Positions 25,837 to 35,491 of a DNA stretch of 64,000 bases are shown here, piece after piece. This DNA is from G965212025 sp965215765. GTDB taxonomy: Bacteria; Pseudomonadota; Gammaproteobacteria; Poriferisulfidales; Oxydemutatoraceae. The position numbers and the translations under genes are program-made. The first letter of the stretch is position 1; the number at the start of each line of letters is the position of its first letter. The notes below the pieces were generated by a model. That model was not told where the DNA came from and searched no databases. It worked only from the letters and a program-made list of their open reading frames with translations. The stretch lies in the NCBI GenBank assembly GCA_965215765.1, contig OZ244118.1, positions 1,674,001-1,738,000 of the forward strand, written 5' to 3'.

Positions 25837-28800
25837 TGGAGAAACGCCGGGAACCATACTCGCCGTCACCTTCACCAAAAAAGCCGCGGATGAAATGCGT
25901 GACCGGCTGTATGAAACGCTGGAAAAATGGAGTCGCCTCGAAAACAGAGCTTTGCTTGAAGAAATGAAAACCATTGGCGCGTCAAAGCTTGTGAATCTGC
26001 CTCGGGCACAGAGCCTGTATGAAACAGTGTTGCACACCCAAACGCCACCACGCATTGTCACTTTCCACGCCTTCTGCCGGGAATTGTTGATGCTGTTTCC
26101 TTTAGAGGCCAGAACCGTTCCCATTGGCTTTAGCCTTGCGGAGAACGACCGGAAAATGCGCAGCAAGGCTCTGGAACTTTTGTTTCAGGAAGTGGCACAG
26201 GAGCACAGCACCTTAAAACGCGAGATGGATACTCTGTTCAGGCAGTGCGGCAGTCTGTACAACGCCCAGCAGGGATTGCTGGACTTCTTGCACCAGCGAA
26301 ACAATTGGCAAGCATTTTGCGTGAGAGACGAGAACGTAGATCCTTGTCGCTTTGCAATTGAAAAGCTTTCCCGTTCATTGCCTGAGGACAGCCCCATTGA
26401 AATGGGTTTAAGCGAGTCGAGAAAGCAGGAATTCGCAACGTACGCAAAACTGCTGAAACTATCCGGGAAAACAGATCTGGCGCAAAGGGCGAAACAAATT
26501 GAAACGCTGACCCCAGGCTACCAGCCCGAACACTTTGACCGTCTGTACAGCTGTTTTTCGTACGCCTCCAAAATGGGCTGCAAGCCATTAAAGGTCACCC
26601 TGAAAATGCAAAAAACGCTGGGCTCTGAAGCAAGTGCCGAGGTAGAAGCGTTGCACAAGAAATGTACCGCATGGCTTGAAGAGCAGCTTGAGAAAATTCA
26701 GGAGAAACGTTTTCGGGAACGTAATATCGCTTGGTACCGGCTTGGTTCTCGTTTGGTGGAAATTTACCAGGCACTGAAGCGTGAACATGACACGGCGGAC
26801 TTTGACGACCTGGAATGGGGAGCCTCTCAACTACTGACGCAAACCAGTAATGCCCAGTACGTGCAGGCCATGCTGAACAGCCGTATTTCTCACATTCTGG
26901 TGGATGAATTTCAGGACACAAACCCTTTGCAGTGGGCTCTGCTGTGCCCTTTTCTGGAAGAAATCGCGGCTCAGCACCACGGCAGCGTCATGCTGGTCGG
27001 CGATGTCAAACAGTCCATTTACAGCTTCCGAGGAGCACGCCCCGAATTGCTGAAAACAGCCAGCCAATGGATCAGCGAGAAAATGGACGGCAAATGTTTT
27101 AGCCAGAATTTTTCCTACCGTTCATCTCCCTCCATCATGGATTTCGTCAACCGTGTTTTCCAAAGCGAAACGATGGCACACGAATACCCTTATGAAAGTC
27201 ACGAAAGCAATTTACAGACCCCGGGTTGCGTAACGGCTTTGCCCCTGTGCCAGGCATCACGCAAAAACCAGGAGAAACCCTGGCGGAGAATCTTGTCAGA
27301 CCCGCCGGGCGCCAACGTGGAAACCCCAAGGCAAAAGGAAGCAATGCTGGTAGCACAAACCATCGAACACATTGTGGGCAAAGAGACCATTCACGAAAAA
27401 GACGGAAGCACCAAGCTGCTTTGCCACGAAGACATCCTGGTGCTGTTTCGCAAAAGAACCCACATCAAGGACTTCGAAACAGCGTTGCAGTCGCGCAACA
27501 TTCCTTTCATTCCTTCGGGAAAAGAAACCCTTTACGACTCCCTGGAAGCGTCTGACCTTCTTGCTTTACTGGAGTTTCTGACGGACAAGGAAAACAACCA
27601 GTCTCTGGCGCAAGTATTGCGTTCCCCTGTTTTCGAGCTGTCCAGCACCGCGCTTTACGAGCTGAGCAGAGGCAAAAGTCTCTTCAAGGCTTTGCTTTTA
27701 CAGGAAAAAGAATCCACGCAAATCCTGGTGGAGAAGTTGACCCGCTGGATGGCCATGCGCGACAAGAAGCCTGTTTACGACCTGCTCATGAGCATTGATT
27801 CGGAACTTGATTTCCGCGCGACCTACAAACGCGCATCACACCCACAGGAACACGCCTTGATCGATGAACGATTTGAAGCACTGCTGGATTTCGCGCTGGA
27901 GCACCAAGACGGGCGCTACAGCGATGTATCCGGCTTTTGCGATGCCCTGCGTGAGCGTAAAAGCGAAACGGGAAGTCACTTGTCTGATCCGATCAGTAAT
28001 CATGCGCCGGATCTGGAAAAACATGTGCGGTTGATGACGATACACGGAGCCAAGGGGTTGGAAGCCCCAGTCGTTTTCCTCGTGGACTGCGGGCCACAAT
28101 CTCGCCCCCATCAGGCGTATCGTGCTTTAACCGCCTACAACGAAAACGATATTTACCCTGCGCATTTTGTTTTCAACGCAAGCACCCGTGAAACAGTCGC
28201 TTTGGCAGAAAGTTTGCGCGAATCCCGGCAAAAAGCCGAAAAACGCGAAGAGAAGAACTTGCTTTACGTGGCTTTGACGCGCGCCAGGCAATACCTTTAT
28301 CTTTCAGGAACCGAACAGAGAAAACCCGACTCAAAGCAAAACCATAAGCAGGGAAGTTCCTGGTATTCCTTGTTGGCTCCCCACGCCACCCGCATATCAA
28401 AAACGCCGACAGATTTGATCCTGGACACCAGCCCCTCCACTGAGGCGGCCGCTCAAGAACGCACAGACAGGCAAGTACCGGAACACGACACTGAGGAATT
28501 TCCTGCTGAAAGCCGGCACCCTGGGTCCGCCAACACGCCAAAGCCACTGCGTCTGCCAGAAAGCACACAAGAGGAGCAAAAGCCGGAAGCCATGCTAATG
28601 GGAAAGGTCATACACCGGGCTCTGGAGTTGCTGTGCGAAGAGGAAGCGTGTCGCAAGCAAGAACTGTTCAAGAGGCTGCTTCGCGAATATCCCACACTCC
28701 AGGAAAGTCCTGAAAACCTGCACGCCTGGCTTGACGAAGCCTGTACGACGTACCACCATCCGAAATTCAGGGAGCTGTTTGACCCCGCTCTCTATTCGTG

Positions 28801-29095
28801 TGCTTACGACGAAATGCCATTACTGTTTCACCATCAGGAAAAACAGTTCTACGGCCGACTGGATCGAGTTTGCGTCAGCTCAGAGAGAGCCTGGCTAGTG
28901 GACTACAAAACCAGCAGCAACGACAATTTGCCAGAAGCGGTGGAAAGTCACCGCCCGAAAATGTTTTCTTACTGGCGCGGGTGTGGCCTGCTCTGGCCCG
29001 ATAAAGTGGTACGAGCCTCGTTGCTGTTCACGAATAAAAACGTCCTCTACGACTACGCTTTTCAGGAGGAAAGCCAGGCTCCTGACCGCGAATAG
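25727..29095 (+). CDS. addA: AddA/RecB-type UvrD-family helicase-nuclease
   Basis: About 1122 residues. UvrD-type helicase motifs appear in order: SASAGTGKTW (Walker A), AVTFTKKAADEMRDRL, DFDDLEWGA, HILVDEFQDTNPLQW (Walker B/II), LVGDVKQSIYSFRGARPEL (III), LMTIHGAKGLEAPVVFLVDC (V) and NLLYVALTRARQYLYLSG (VI). The C-terminus has a PD-(D/E)XK nuclease with YGRLDRVCVSSERAWLVDYKTS. This fits the AddA subunit of AddAB double-strand break repair or a RecB-like protein; no AddB partner is in the window. I prefer the ATG at 25727 (MTAIAAADPK) over a GTG 26 codons upstream, since the Walker A then lies about 18 residues from the start as usual. Divergent from parE. Confidence 0.87.
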   Translation: MTAIAAADPKVNCVVSASAGTGKTWLITARLLRLLLSGETPGTILAVTFTKKAADEMRDRLYETLEKWSRLENRALLEEMKTIGASKLVNLPRAQSLYETVLHTQTPPRIVTFHAFCRELLMLFPLEARTVPIGFSLAENDRKMRSKALELLFQEVAQEHSTLKREMDTLFRQCGSLYNAQQGLLDFLHQRNNWQAFCVRDENVDPCRFAIEKLSRSLPEDSPIEMGLSESRKQEFATYAKLLKLSGKTDLAQRAKQIETLTPGYQPEHFDRLYSCFSYASKMGCKPLKVTLKMQKTLGSEASAEVEALHKKCTAWLEEQLEKIQEKRFRERNIAWYRLGSRLVEIYQALKREHDTADFDDLEWGASQLLTQTSNAQYVQAMLNSRISHILVDEFQDTNPLQWALLCPFLEEIAAQHHGSVMLVGDVKQSIYSFRGARPELLKTASQWISEKMDGKCFSQNFSYRSSPSIMDFVNRVFQSETMAHEYPYESHESNLQTPGCVTALPLCQASRKNQEKPWRRILSDPPGANVETPRQKEAMLVAQTIEHIVGKETIHEKDGSTKLLCHEDILVLFRKRTHIKDFETALQSRNIPFIPSGKETLYDSLEASDLLALLEFLTDKENNQSLAQVLRSPVFELSSTALYELSRGKSLFKALLLQEKESTQILVEKLTRWMAMRDKKPVYDLLMSIDSELDFRATYKRASHPQEHALIDERFEALLDFALEHQDGRYSDVSGFCDALRERKSETGSHLSDPISNHAPDLEKHVRLMTIHGAKGLEAPVVFLVDCGPQSRPHQAYRALTAYNENDIYPAHFVFNASTRETVALAESLRESRQKAEKREEKNLLYVALTRARQYLYLSGTEQRKPDSKQNHKQGSSWYSLLAPHATRISKTPTDLILDTSPSTEAAAQERTDRQVPEHDTEEFPAESRHPGSANTPKPLRLPESTQEEQKPEAMLMGKVIHRALELLCEEEACRKQELFKRLLREYPTLQESPENLHAWLDEACTTYHHPKFRELFDPALYSCAYDEMPLLFHHQEKQFYGRLDRVCVSSERAWLVDYKTSSNDNLPEAVESHRPKMFSYWRGCGLLWPDKVVRASLLFTNKNVLYDYAFQEESQAPDRE

Positions 29096-29229
29096 ACTCC
29101 CCAACCGGAAGCCTGTCTGTCTCTAGGCATCTTCCTGTCTCGCTTCCGTCACGTCAAGCGGCAACCCCAAGTGTTCTGCGAGAGGCTCCTGCAGCGCACT
29201 TCTGATCCCTTCACTCCCCGCCGCAGAAC

Positions 29230-29946
29230 TCAAGTTGCGCGACCGGCTTCGTCTTGTCTTATTTTCTTCAACAGTGCGGCTGGATCAAGATAGCCTCCCG
29301 GTGAACTGCCGCTTTCCAGAAAAATGGCGGGTGTCCCGGTAACCCCCAGACGCCGCGCAAGATCCAGATGCGTTTCAACCGGGTTGGAGCAGGTTTTGCT
29401 GGCCAAGTTCATCCCGGATTTCGCTTTGTTCATTGCCGTCCTGCGATCCTTTGCACACCACACGTTCACAGCTTTCACCCGGGAACCCTGGCTTCTCGGC
29501 ATGAAGAAGTAATTCACTTTGATGCCGGCATCATTCATGGTGGACATATTTCTGTGAAAACGTCGGCAATACGTGCAATCCACGTCCGTGAAGACGTTGA
29601 CGGTATGTTTGTAGCCCGGCTTGGAAAAACTAATCACTTGCTTCATATTCGCGTCGGCCAAAATATTATGGTTTACACGGCTACGTGTCTCCTTGGTCAA
29701 GTTCCGGCCAGTTTTGGTTTCAATGAGATTCCCGGCAAGCAAATGGTTGCCGTCTTCAGTCAAATAAAAGATTTGGTTGTCAATCAAGACCTCATAAATG
29801 CCCGGGAGAGGGGACTTGGATACAGAAGCTTCCACACCTGGAAAGACCCTGTCCAAGCCGCTCTTGAGACTTTCTGGGATGACTTCTGCTTTTGCGAAAG
29901 CCAAAGACGTTGTAAGCAGTAATGCTGTGAGAAAAAATTTTTTCAT
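29230..29946 (-). CDS. dsbC: Periplasmic disulfide isomerase DsbC
   Basis: A 238-residue thioredoxin-fold disulfide isomerase. It starts with a Sec signal peptide (KKFFLTALLLTTSLAFAKA), followed by a dimerisation domain (IPESLKSGLDRVFPGV...YEVLIDNQIFYLTEDG) and the catalytic domain with DVDCTYCRRFHRN. The active site is CTYC instead of the usual CGYC. The structural disulfide pair of DsbC is present (VNVWCAKDR and SKTCSNPV), as is the cis-proline segment GVTGTPAIFL. It lies 3 bases after xerD, the order also found in E. coli (xerD-dsbC), implying an operon. Confidence 0.93.
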   Translation of the reverse strand: MKKFFLTALLLTTSLAFAKAEVIPESLKSGLDRVFPGVEASVSKSPLPGIYEVLIDNQIFYLTEDGNHLLAGNLIETKTGRNLTKETRSRVNHNILADANMKQVISFSKPGYKHTVNVFTDVDCTYCRRFHRNMSTMNDAGIKVNYFFMPRSQGSRVKAVNVWCAKDRRTAMNKAKSGMNLASKTCSNPVETHLDLARRLGVTGTPAIFLESGSSPGGYLDPAALLKKIRQDEAGRAT

Positions 29947-29949
29947 TTT

Positions 29950-30882
29950 CTAGCTCCTGGGGTGGTGGTTGCTGTGCAAAGTCCTCAGTCTGCTTTGCGC
30001 AACGTGTGTATAAATTTGAGTCGAGCTTAAATCAGCATGACCCAGCAACAATTGGATGGTTCTCAAGTCTGCACCATTATCCAAAAGATGTGTGGCAAAA
30101 GCATGCCGCAGGGAGTGGGGTGAGAATGGCTTGTGAAAATTCGCTTTCATTGCTGTTTGTCGCGCGATGTGCCATGCACTGTACCGACTCAGACCTGCCC
30201 CACGCTGGTTCACAAAAAATTTTCGACACGTCCGGTTTTGCAGCAAACCCGGCCTGGCCTCTTTCGAATAGCGCACCAGCCAGTGTTGCGCTTCTTCACC
30301 GACCGGAACAATTCTTTCCTTGTTTCTTTTGCCAATGACTCGTAAATATCCGGCGTTGGCGACCACATTGGCAAGCTCCAGGGAGACCGCTTCCCCGATT
30401 CTGAGCCCTGTCGAATACAGAAGTTCCAACAATGCTTTATTGCGCAAGCCGATTTTTGTATTTACGTTCCAGACATTCAGCATGCGAGCCACGTCAGCCA
30501 TGTCCGGGACATGCGGCAAATAAAATGCTGACTTAATGGGATCAGCATCTGCCAGCGGGCTGGACTCCACAACCCTCAGACGAAGCAAATAAGAATAAAA
30601 GCATTTCAGCGCGGAAACCAGGCGCTGGTTGGAACGACGGGAATAGCCTTTGGCAAACCGATCGGCAAGAAAATCCTGAATCTGTTCACGTTTTACGGAT
30701 GAATAACAAATCTTTTGCTTCTGCAGATAGTGGGCAAACTGTTTGATATCGGATTTGTACGCCAGCAGCGTATGTGAGCTTGCGCCTTTTTCAAGCAACA
30801 AAGAGGCGCAAAAATCGCTGAGCAAGCCCGAAAACGCTTTAGCACCTATTAGCTCCTTGCCAAAATTATCTGTTGCTGTCAT
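29950..30882 (-). CDS. xerD: Tyrosine recombinase XerD (dif-site chromosome dimer resolution)
   Basis: About 310 residues from MTATDNFGKEL. The N-terminal SAM-like DNA-binding domain (FCASLLLEKGASSHTLLAYKSD) is followed by the catalytic domain with Arg in STGLRIGEAVSL, Lys in GKRNKERIVPV, HSLRHAFATHLL, the GHADLSSTQIY histidine and the tyrosine in IYTHV. Being followed by dsbC argues for XerD rather than XerC. An ATG 12 codons further upstream (30918) overlaps the start of the divergent RDD gene, so the shorter form is more likely. The divergent starts are only about 35 bases apart. Confidence 0.88.
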   Translation of the reverse strand: MTATDNFGKELIGAKAFSGLLSDFCASLLLEKGASSHTLLAYKSDIKQFAHYLQKQKICYSSVKREQIQDFLADRFAKGYSRRSNQRLVSALKCFYSYLLRLRVVESSPLADADPIKSAFYLPHVPDMADVARMLNVWNVNTKIGLRNKALLELLYSTGLRIGEAVSLELANVVANAGYLRVIGKRNKERIVPVGEEAQHWLVRYSKEARPGLLQNRTCRKFFVNQRGAGLSRYSAWHIARQTAMKANFHKPFSPHSLRHAFATHLLDNGADLRTIQLLLGHADLSSTQIYTHVAQSRLRTLHSNHHPRS

Positions 30883-30917
30883 GATGAATCGCCACCCCTG
30901 TTGCCCCCATTTTACCA

Positions 30918-31358
30918 TTGCCTGAGCCCGCTGAAAAACCTCTTTGCGTTAGCCTGCTTCGCCGCTTCGGGGCGATAGTTTACGATATATTCATCGTTTT
31001 CGCTTTGGGACTGCTGACAACCGTGTTTTGGACTGCTGCCGGTGTTGAGGAAGGTTCGGAACTGTATCCGCTTTACCGAGCTTCTCTCTTTGCCCTGATT
31101 TTCTTGTACTACGGATGGTTCTGGACCCACGGCGGGCAGACAGTAGGCATGAAGACCTGGAAAATGAAGCTGGTACGAACAGGGGGTTCGCCTTTTAACT
31201 GGGTTCATGCCGCCTCCAGGAGTGCAGCAGCACTCGTTTCCACGTTGTTTCTTGGCGGTGGCTTTTTCAGCGCCTTGTTCCATCCCCGCCGGGCGACCTG
31301 GCACGATAATTTCAGCTCAAGCTATCTGGTTCCAGAGTCATTTCAGCCACCTTGCTGA
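30918..31358 (+). CDS. RDD family membrane protein
   Basis: A 146-residue integral membrane protein of unknown precise role. It has the family pattern: RRFGAIVYD at the first helix, helices around IVYDIFIVFALGLLTTVFW and SLFALIFLYYGWFW, GGQTVGMKTWKMKLV, and the final TWHDNFSSSYLV. No ATG fits; translation appears to begin at TTG (30918). RDD genes often sit next to lptF-lptG, as here, although in convergent orientation. The last ~33 codons plus the stop are the seed of the downstream tandem array, which begins inside this gene. Confidence 0.83.
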   Translation: MPEPAEKPLCVSLLRRFGAIVYDIFIVFALGLLTTVFWTAAGVEEGSELYPLYRASLFALIFLYYGWFWTHGGQTVGMKTWKMKLVRTGGSPFNWVHAASRSAAALVSTLFLGGGFFSALFHPRRATWHDNFSSSYLVPESFQPPC

Positions 31359-33165
31359 TTTTTGCATCGCTTCCTGGCAGCGGCTTTTTCAGCGCCTTGT
31401 TCCATCTGTTCCACCTGTCCCACCTGTCCCATCCTTGCCGGGCGACCTGGCACGATAATTTCAGTTCAAGCTATCTGGTTCCAGAGTCATCCCGCCCACC
31501 TTGCTGATTTTTGCATTGCTTCCTGGCAGCGACTTTTTCAGCACCTTGTTCCATCTGTTCCACCTGTCCCATCCTTGCCGGGTGACCCGGCACAATAATT
31601 TCAGTTCAAGCTATCTGGTTCCAGAGTCATCCCGCCCACCTTGCTGATTTTTGGATCGCTTCCTGGCAGTGGCTTTTTCAGCACCCGGCTCCATCTGCCT
31701 CATCTGTCCTACCCTCGCCGGGCGATCTGGCACGATAATTTCAGTTCAAGCTATCTGGTTCCAGAGTCATCCATGCCGCCTTGCTGATTTTTGCATCGCT
31801 TCCTGGCAGCGGCTTTTTCAGCACCCGGCTCCATCTGCCCCACCTGTCCCATCTGTTCCATCCTTGCCGGGCAACCTGGCACAATAATTTCAGCTCAAGC
31901 TATCTGGTTCCAGAGTCATCCATGCCGCCTTACTGATTTTTGCATTGCTTCCTAGCTACGGCTTTTTCAGTGCCTTGTTCCATCCTCGTCGGGTGACCCG
32001 CACAATAATTTCAGTAGTCATCCCGCCCGCCTTACTGATTTTTGCATCGCTTCTTGGCAGCGGCTTTTTCAGCACCTTGTTCCACCTGTCCCATCTGTTC
32101 CATCCTCGCCGGGTGGCCTGGCACGACAATTTCAGTTCAAGCTATCTGGTTCCAGAGTCATTTCAGCCACCTTACTGGTTTTTGCATCGTTTCTTGGCAG
32201 CGACTTTTTCAGCACCCGGCTCCATCTGTCCCATCTGCTCCATCCCCGCCGGGTGACCTGGCACGATAATTTCAGTTCAAGCTATCTGGTTCCAGAGTCA
32301 TTTCAGCCACCTTGCTGATTTTTGCATTGCTTCTTGGCTGTGGCTTTTTCAGCGCCTTGTTCCATCCCCGCCGGGCGACCTGGCACGATAATTTCAGCCC
32401 AAGCTGTCTGGTTCCAGAGTCATCCAGACCGCCTTGCTGACTTTTGGATCGCTTCCTGGCAGCGGCTTTTTCAGTGCCTTGTTCCATACCCGCCGGGTGG
32501 CCTGGCACGATAATTTCAGCTCAAGCTATCTGGTTCCAGAGTCATTTCCGCCACCTTGCTGATTTTTGCATCGCTACCTGGCAGTGGCTTTTTCAGCGCC
32601 TTGTTCCATCCCCGCCGGGCGACTTGGCACGATAATTTCAGTTCAAGCTATCTGGTTCCAGAGTCATCCCGCCCGCCTTACTGATTTTTGCATCGCTTCC
32701 TTGCAGCGGCTTTTTCAGCACCCTGCCCCACCTGTCCCATCCTTGCCGGGCGACTTGGCACAATAATTTCAGCTCATGCTATCTGGTTCCAGAGTCATCC
32801 ATGCCGCCTTACTGATTTTTGCATCGTTTCTTGGCAGCGACTTTTTCAGCACCCGGCTCCATCTGTCCCATCTGTTCCATCCCCGCCGGGCGACCTGGCA
32901 CGATAATTTCAGCTCAATCCATCTGGTTCCAGAGTCATTTCAGCCACCTTACTGGTTTTTGCATCGCTTCCTGGCAGCGACTTTTTCAGCACCCGGCTCC
33001 ATCTGCCCCATCTGTTCCATCCCCGCCGGGCGACCTGGCACGATAATTTCAGCTCAATCCATCTGGCTCCAGAGTCATCCCGCCCGCCTTGCTGATTTTT
33101 GCATCGCTTCCTGGCGGTGGCTTTTTCAGCACCTCGTTCCATCTGTTCCACCTGTCCCATCCTCG
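31251..33165. repeat. ~15-copy tandem array of the RDD-gene 3' end, with a nested 9-bp repeat
   Basis: Copies of the G(G/A)CTTTTTCAG core occur at about 31260, 31382, 31531, 31670, 31811, 31961, 32062, 32202, 32342, 32464, 32586, 32708, 32840, 32979 and 33119. Most spacings are 122, about 131, 140 or 149 bases, i.e. 122 plus multiples of 9, caused by varying numbers of a 9-base element (TCCATCTGT/TCCACCTGT/CCCACCTGT). One unit is shorter (101). Each unit repeats the rdd codons for FFSALFHPRRATWHDNFSSS and onward, past the stop, to TTTTTGCATCGCTTCCTGG. Because 122 is not a multiple of 3, no long frame is kept. The array fills the space between the convergent rdd and lptG genes. Confidence 0.92.
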
Positions 33166-33192
33166 TCAGGTAGACCGGCACAATGAATCCGG

Positions 33193-34290
33193 TCAAGTAA
33201 CTGGATCCGAGGCCACTCCCCTGTCCCGTGCCCGAAAGAAGTAAAACGGGAAATACAGCACAAAACCCGCAAAGCACAGCAGGTGAGTACCGAAAGCGGC
33301 AAGCGCGGCAGGCAAACCCCAAATGATGGCGGCGTTGGCAACTGCCTGGCTCGCTATCCAATAGGAAGCCCCCAGGATGATCGCCATCAAAAGCTGGGCA
33401 CCGGAACTGTAGCGTTTGTGTAAATTGAAAAACAGGAACGGCAACGCCAACAGCAGCATGATCGGGATGGAAAGCGGGTTGGCAAAACGTTCCCAAAACG
33501 CCAGTTCAAACAGGTCTGAACGCATCGTGCTCATTTTCAGGAAGCTCACGTAGCGAGCCAGAGATACGATATCAAGCTGCTCGGGTCGGGGAGCCTCCAA
33601 GCTTTTTCCTGCGGATGGCAGCATGCGCGGCACTGCGTATTCCTCGACCTGGAAGGAGTCCGGTTTTGGCTTTTTAAAATGCGTCACACGAACCTGCTTA
33701 AATTGGTATGCCTGCTCGTTGACCAGCATGGACTTGGCATCAATCAGGGTCACGAGCTTCCCTTCCGGGCTCAGTTCAAAAAGCTGGACGTCCTGATAGC
33801 CGGTTTCGCTCGCCCCACGCACGAGCTGTCCGACATGAATCATCCGGTTTCTTTCCCGAAACCAGCGGTCAAAAGACCTCAGCTCATCGTCTTCGGAATA
33901 TTCCTGCCCTGCTGAAGACACAATTGCCAGCTCATTGACTGCCATCATGAGTACAGACGACAGCAAGGCAAAGAACAAGAGAAAAACGATCATTCTTGAA
34001 TAGGAGTACCCCAACAAAAAAGCGGCCTCCAATTCCAATTGCGAAGTGAGATGCCCTATTGCCAGCACCGAGCCCACCAGGATTGCAAAAGGAAAATACA
34101 CAGATATTTTTTCGGGAAGATCCCGAACCGTGTCCAGAAAAACGGTTAGTAACGGGATCTGTGCAGATTTCTCGGCTTGCTCAGATGCGAAGTCAATCAA
34201 AAAATCCAAGCCCACCAAAGCAAGCAATGCGTAAAGGCAGAGCAGAAACAGGCTTCTGCCAAAGTACCTGTCTATCGTCTTTACCATCAT
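33193..34290 (-). CDS. lptG: Lipopolysaccharide export permease LptG
   Basis: With LptF it forms the inner-membrane part of the LptB2FG exporter that extracts LPS from the inner membrane. The 365-residue protein (from MMVKTIDRYFGRSLF) has an N-terminal helix pair, a periplasmic beta-jellyroll domain (about 130-260, with NRMIHVGQLV and QLFELSPEGKLVTLI) and a C-terminal set of helices (ERFANPLSIPIMLLLALPFLF). The ATG overlaps the lptF stop by 4 bases (ATGA). The frame is open 76 codons further upstream, but that overlaps lptF and is not family-like. Its stop is about 28 bases from the end of the RDD array. Confidence 0.92.
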   Translation of the reverse strand: MMVKTIDRYFGRSLFLLCLYALLALVGLDFLIDFASEQAEKSAQIPLLTVFLDTVRDLPEKISVYFPFAILVGSVLAIGHLTSQLELEAAFLLGYSYSRMIVFLLFFALLSSVLMMAVNELAIVSSAGQEYSEDDELRSFDRWFRERNRMIHVGQLVRGASETGYQDVQLFELSPEGKLVTLIDAKSMLVNEQAYQFKQVRVTHFKKPKPDSFQVEEYAVPRMLPSAGKSLEAPRPEQLDIVSLARYVSFLKMSTMRSDLFELAFWERFANPLSIPIMLLLALPFLFFNLHKRYSSGAQLLMAIILGASYWIASQAVANAAIIWGLPAALAAFGTHLLCFAGFVLYFPFYFFRARDRGVASDPVT

Positions 34291-35378
34291 GACCGTAACC
34301 GCAACCCCAACCCCAACCAAGGCATGGGTGACACCACCATCGCCAGCCAGGACACCAGAAGAAAAACAGCGTGTAAAACCCAGACCCCCGGTGAGACCGC
34401 CAGAACTCCCTCCCCTACCCACTTGAGCACTATCAAGGTTGACCCCAGGCATGTCATGTAAATCAGCAAAGCGGGCAACACGTTGGCATACTGGCTGGAG
34501 CGAGGACGCCTGATGCACAGAGGCACAACCAGAAGAGCCAAAATGAGCACCAGAAGCGGGAGTGAAAGCCGGCGTTGCAGCTCTGCCTCCGCTGTGGGGC
34601 TGTTGTCGTCAAAGAGCGCAGAAAACAACAAGGTGCGCGGTCCACGAGACTTTGCCGCGATCTCTTGCTGCGGAAAAGTCAGCTCCCGGGAACGGTAATA
34701 CAAAACCTTGGTCAGCTCTCCGCTCTTGCTTTGCTCGTAACGCTCACCGTCCTGAAAGCGAAACACGCCTTCATGGTTTTTGCCGCGTGAAAAGGTTCCC
34801 TGGCGAGCCGTTTCAACGACAATTGATCTGTTGTTTTTCTCGGCCACGAAAATATTTTCAAATCCGTCTCCCGAGTCTTTTCTTTCCTGGGCAAAAAAGG
34901 TCAAATCAGGCGTTGGGGCGTGAAATTCTCTTGGGGAAAAAACGGAAAAGTCGAGACGCTCGCTGGCCTCCACTTTAAGCGCCACGTACTGTAATCTGAA
35001 GCGCGGCATGACTTCGAACGACAAGAAAAGAATCAGCAATGCCACAGGGACTACGAAGCGCGCCAAGGTCGCGTAAATTTCCTGATAGCCGATGCCGACA
35101 TTAAAGAACCCGTAAATTTCATGATCCTGGTAGAGGCGACCCAGCACCAGAACAATGGCCAGAGTTGTGGCCAAAGGGAACACCATCAGCAAAGCCTCAA
35201 AGCTGCCAAAAAACAATAAAGGGAAAAGCAAGTCCTGCGGGTAATGCCCTTCTGCCACACGCGACAGAAAGTACACAAATTGACGGCCCACAATAATCAG
35301 AAACAGAACCAGCAAGATGGCCAAGAAGTTGCTGAGCAACTCGGAAAAAAAGTACCTTTTAAAAGTTTGCTTTTTCAT
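34287..35378 (-). CDS. lptF: Lipopolysaccharide export permease LptF
   Basis: Partner of LptG. About 363 residues from MKKQTFKRYFFSELL; an in-frame start 15 codons upstream is possible. N-terminal helices (LLSNFLAILLVLFLIIVG, FGSFEALLMVFPLATTLAIVLVLG), the cytoplasmic coupling segment LYQDHEIYGFFNVGIG, a periplasmic beta domain (about 140-265, TPDLTFFAQER...IFVAEKN), and C-terminal helices starting ELQRRLSLPLLVLILALLVVPL match YjgP/LptF. It follows kdsB on the same strand about 110 bases downstream, linking LPS export to LPS synthesis genes. Confidence 0.92.
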   Translation of the reverse strand: MKKQTFKRYFFSELLSNFLAILLVLFLIIVGRQFVYFLSRVAEGHYPQDLLFPLLFFGSFEALLMVFPLATTLAIVLVLGRLYQDHEIYGFFNVGIGYQEIYATLARFVVPVALLILFLSFEVMPRFRLQYVALKVEASERLDFSVFSPREFHAPTPDLTFFAQERKDSGDGFENIFVAEKNNRSIVVETARQGTFSRGKNHEGVFRFQDGERYEQSKSGELTKVLYYRSRELTFPQQEIAAKSRGPRTLLFSALFDDNSPTAEAELQRRLSLPLLVLILALLVVPLCIRRPRSSQYANVLPALLIYMTCLGSTLIVLKWVGEGVLAVSPGVWVLHAVFLLVSWLAMVVSPMPWLGLGLRLRS

Positions 35379-35491
35379 CACTTGGGCACTCAATGCACGC
35401 TCACCATTCCTGGTATGCAGCATTCAGCAAAACGGGTGCTGGAAAGAAAATTCCTTCACTCATGACCGGCTGCCAGAAAAGCAGCCAAGCC

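Noticed and set aside
31362..33186. Repeated 60-140-residue ORFs (Pro/Ser-rich, both strands) in the RDD array
   Set aside because: Each is an out-of-frame reading of the rdd 3' end; the frame shifts with every 122-base unit and no stable start context exists.
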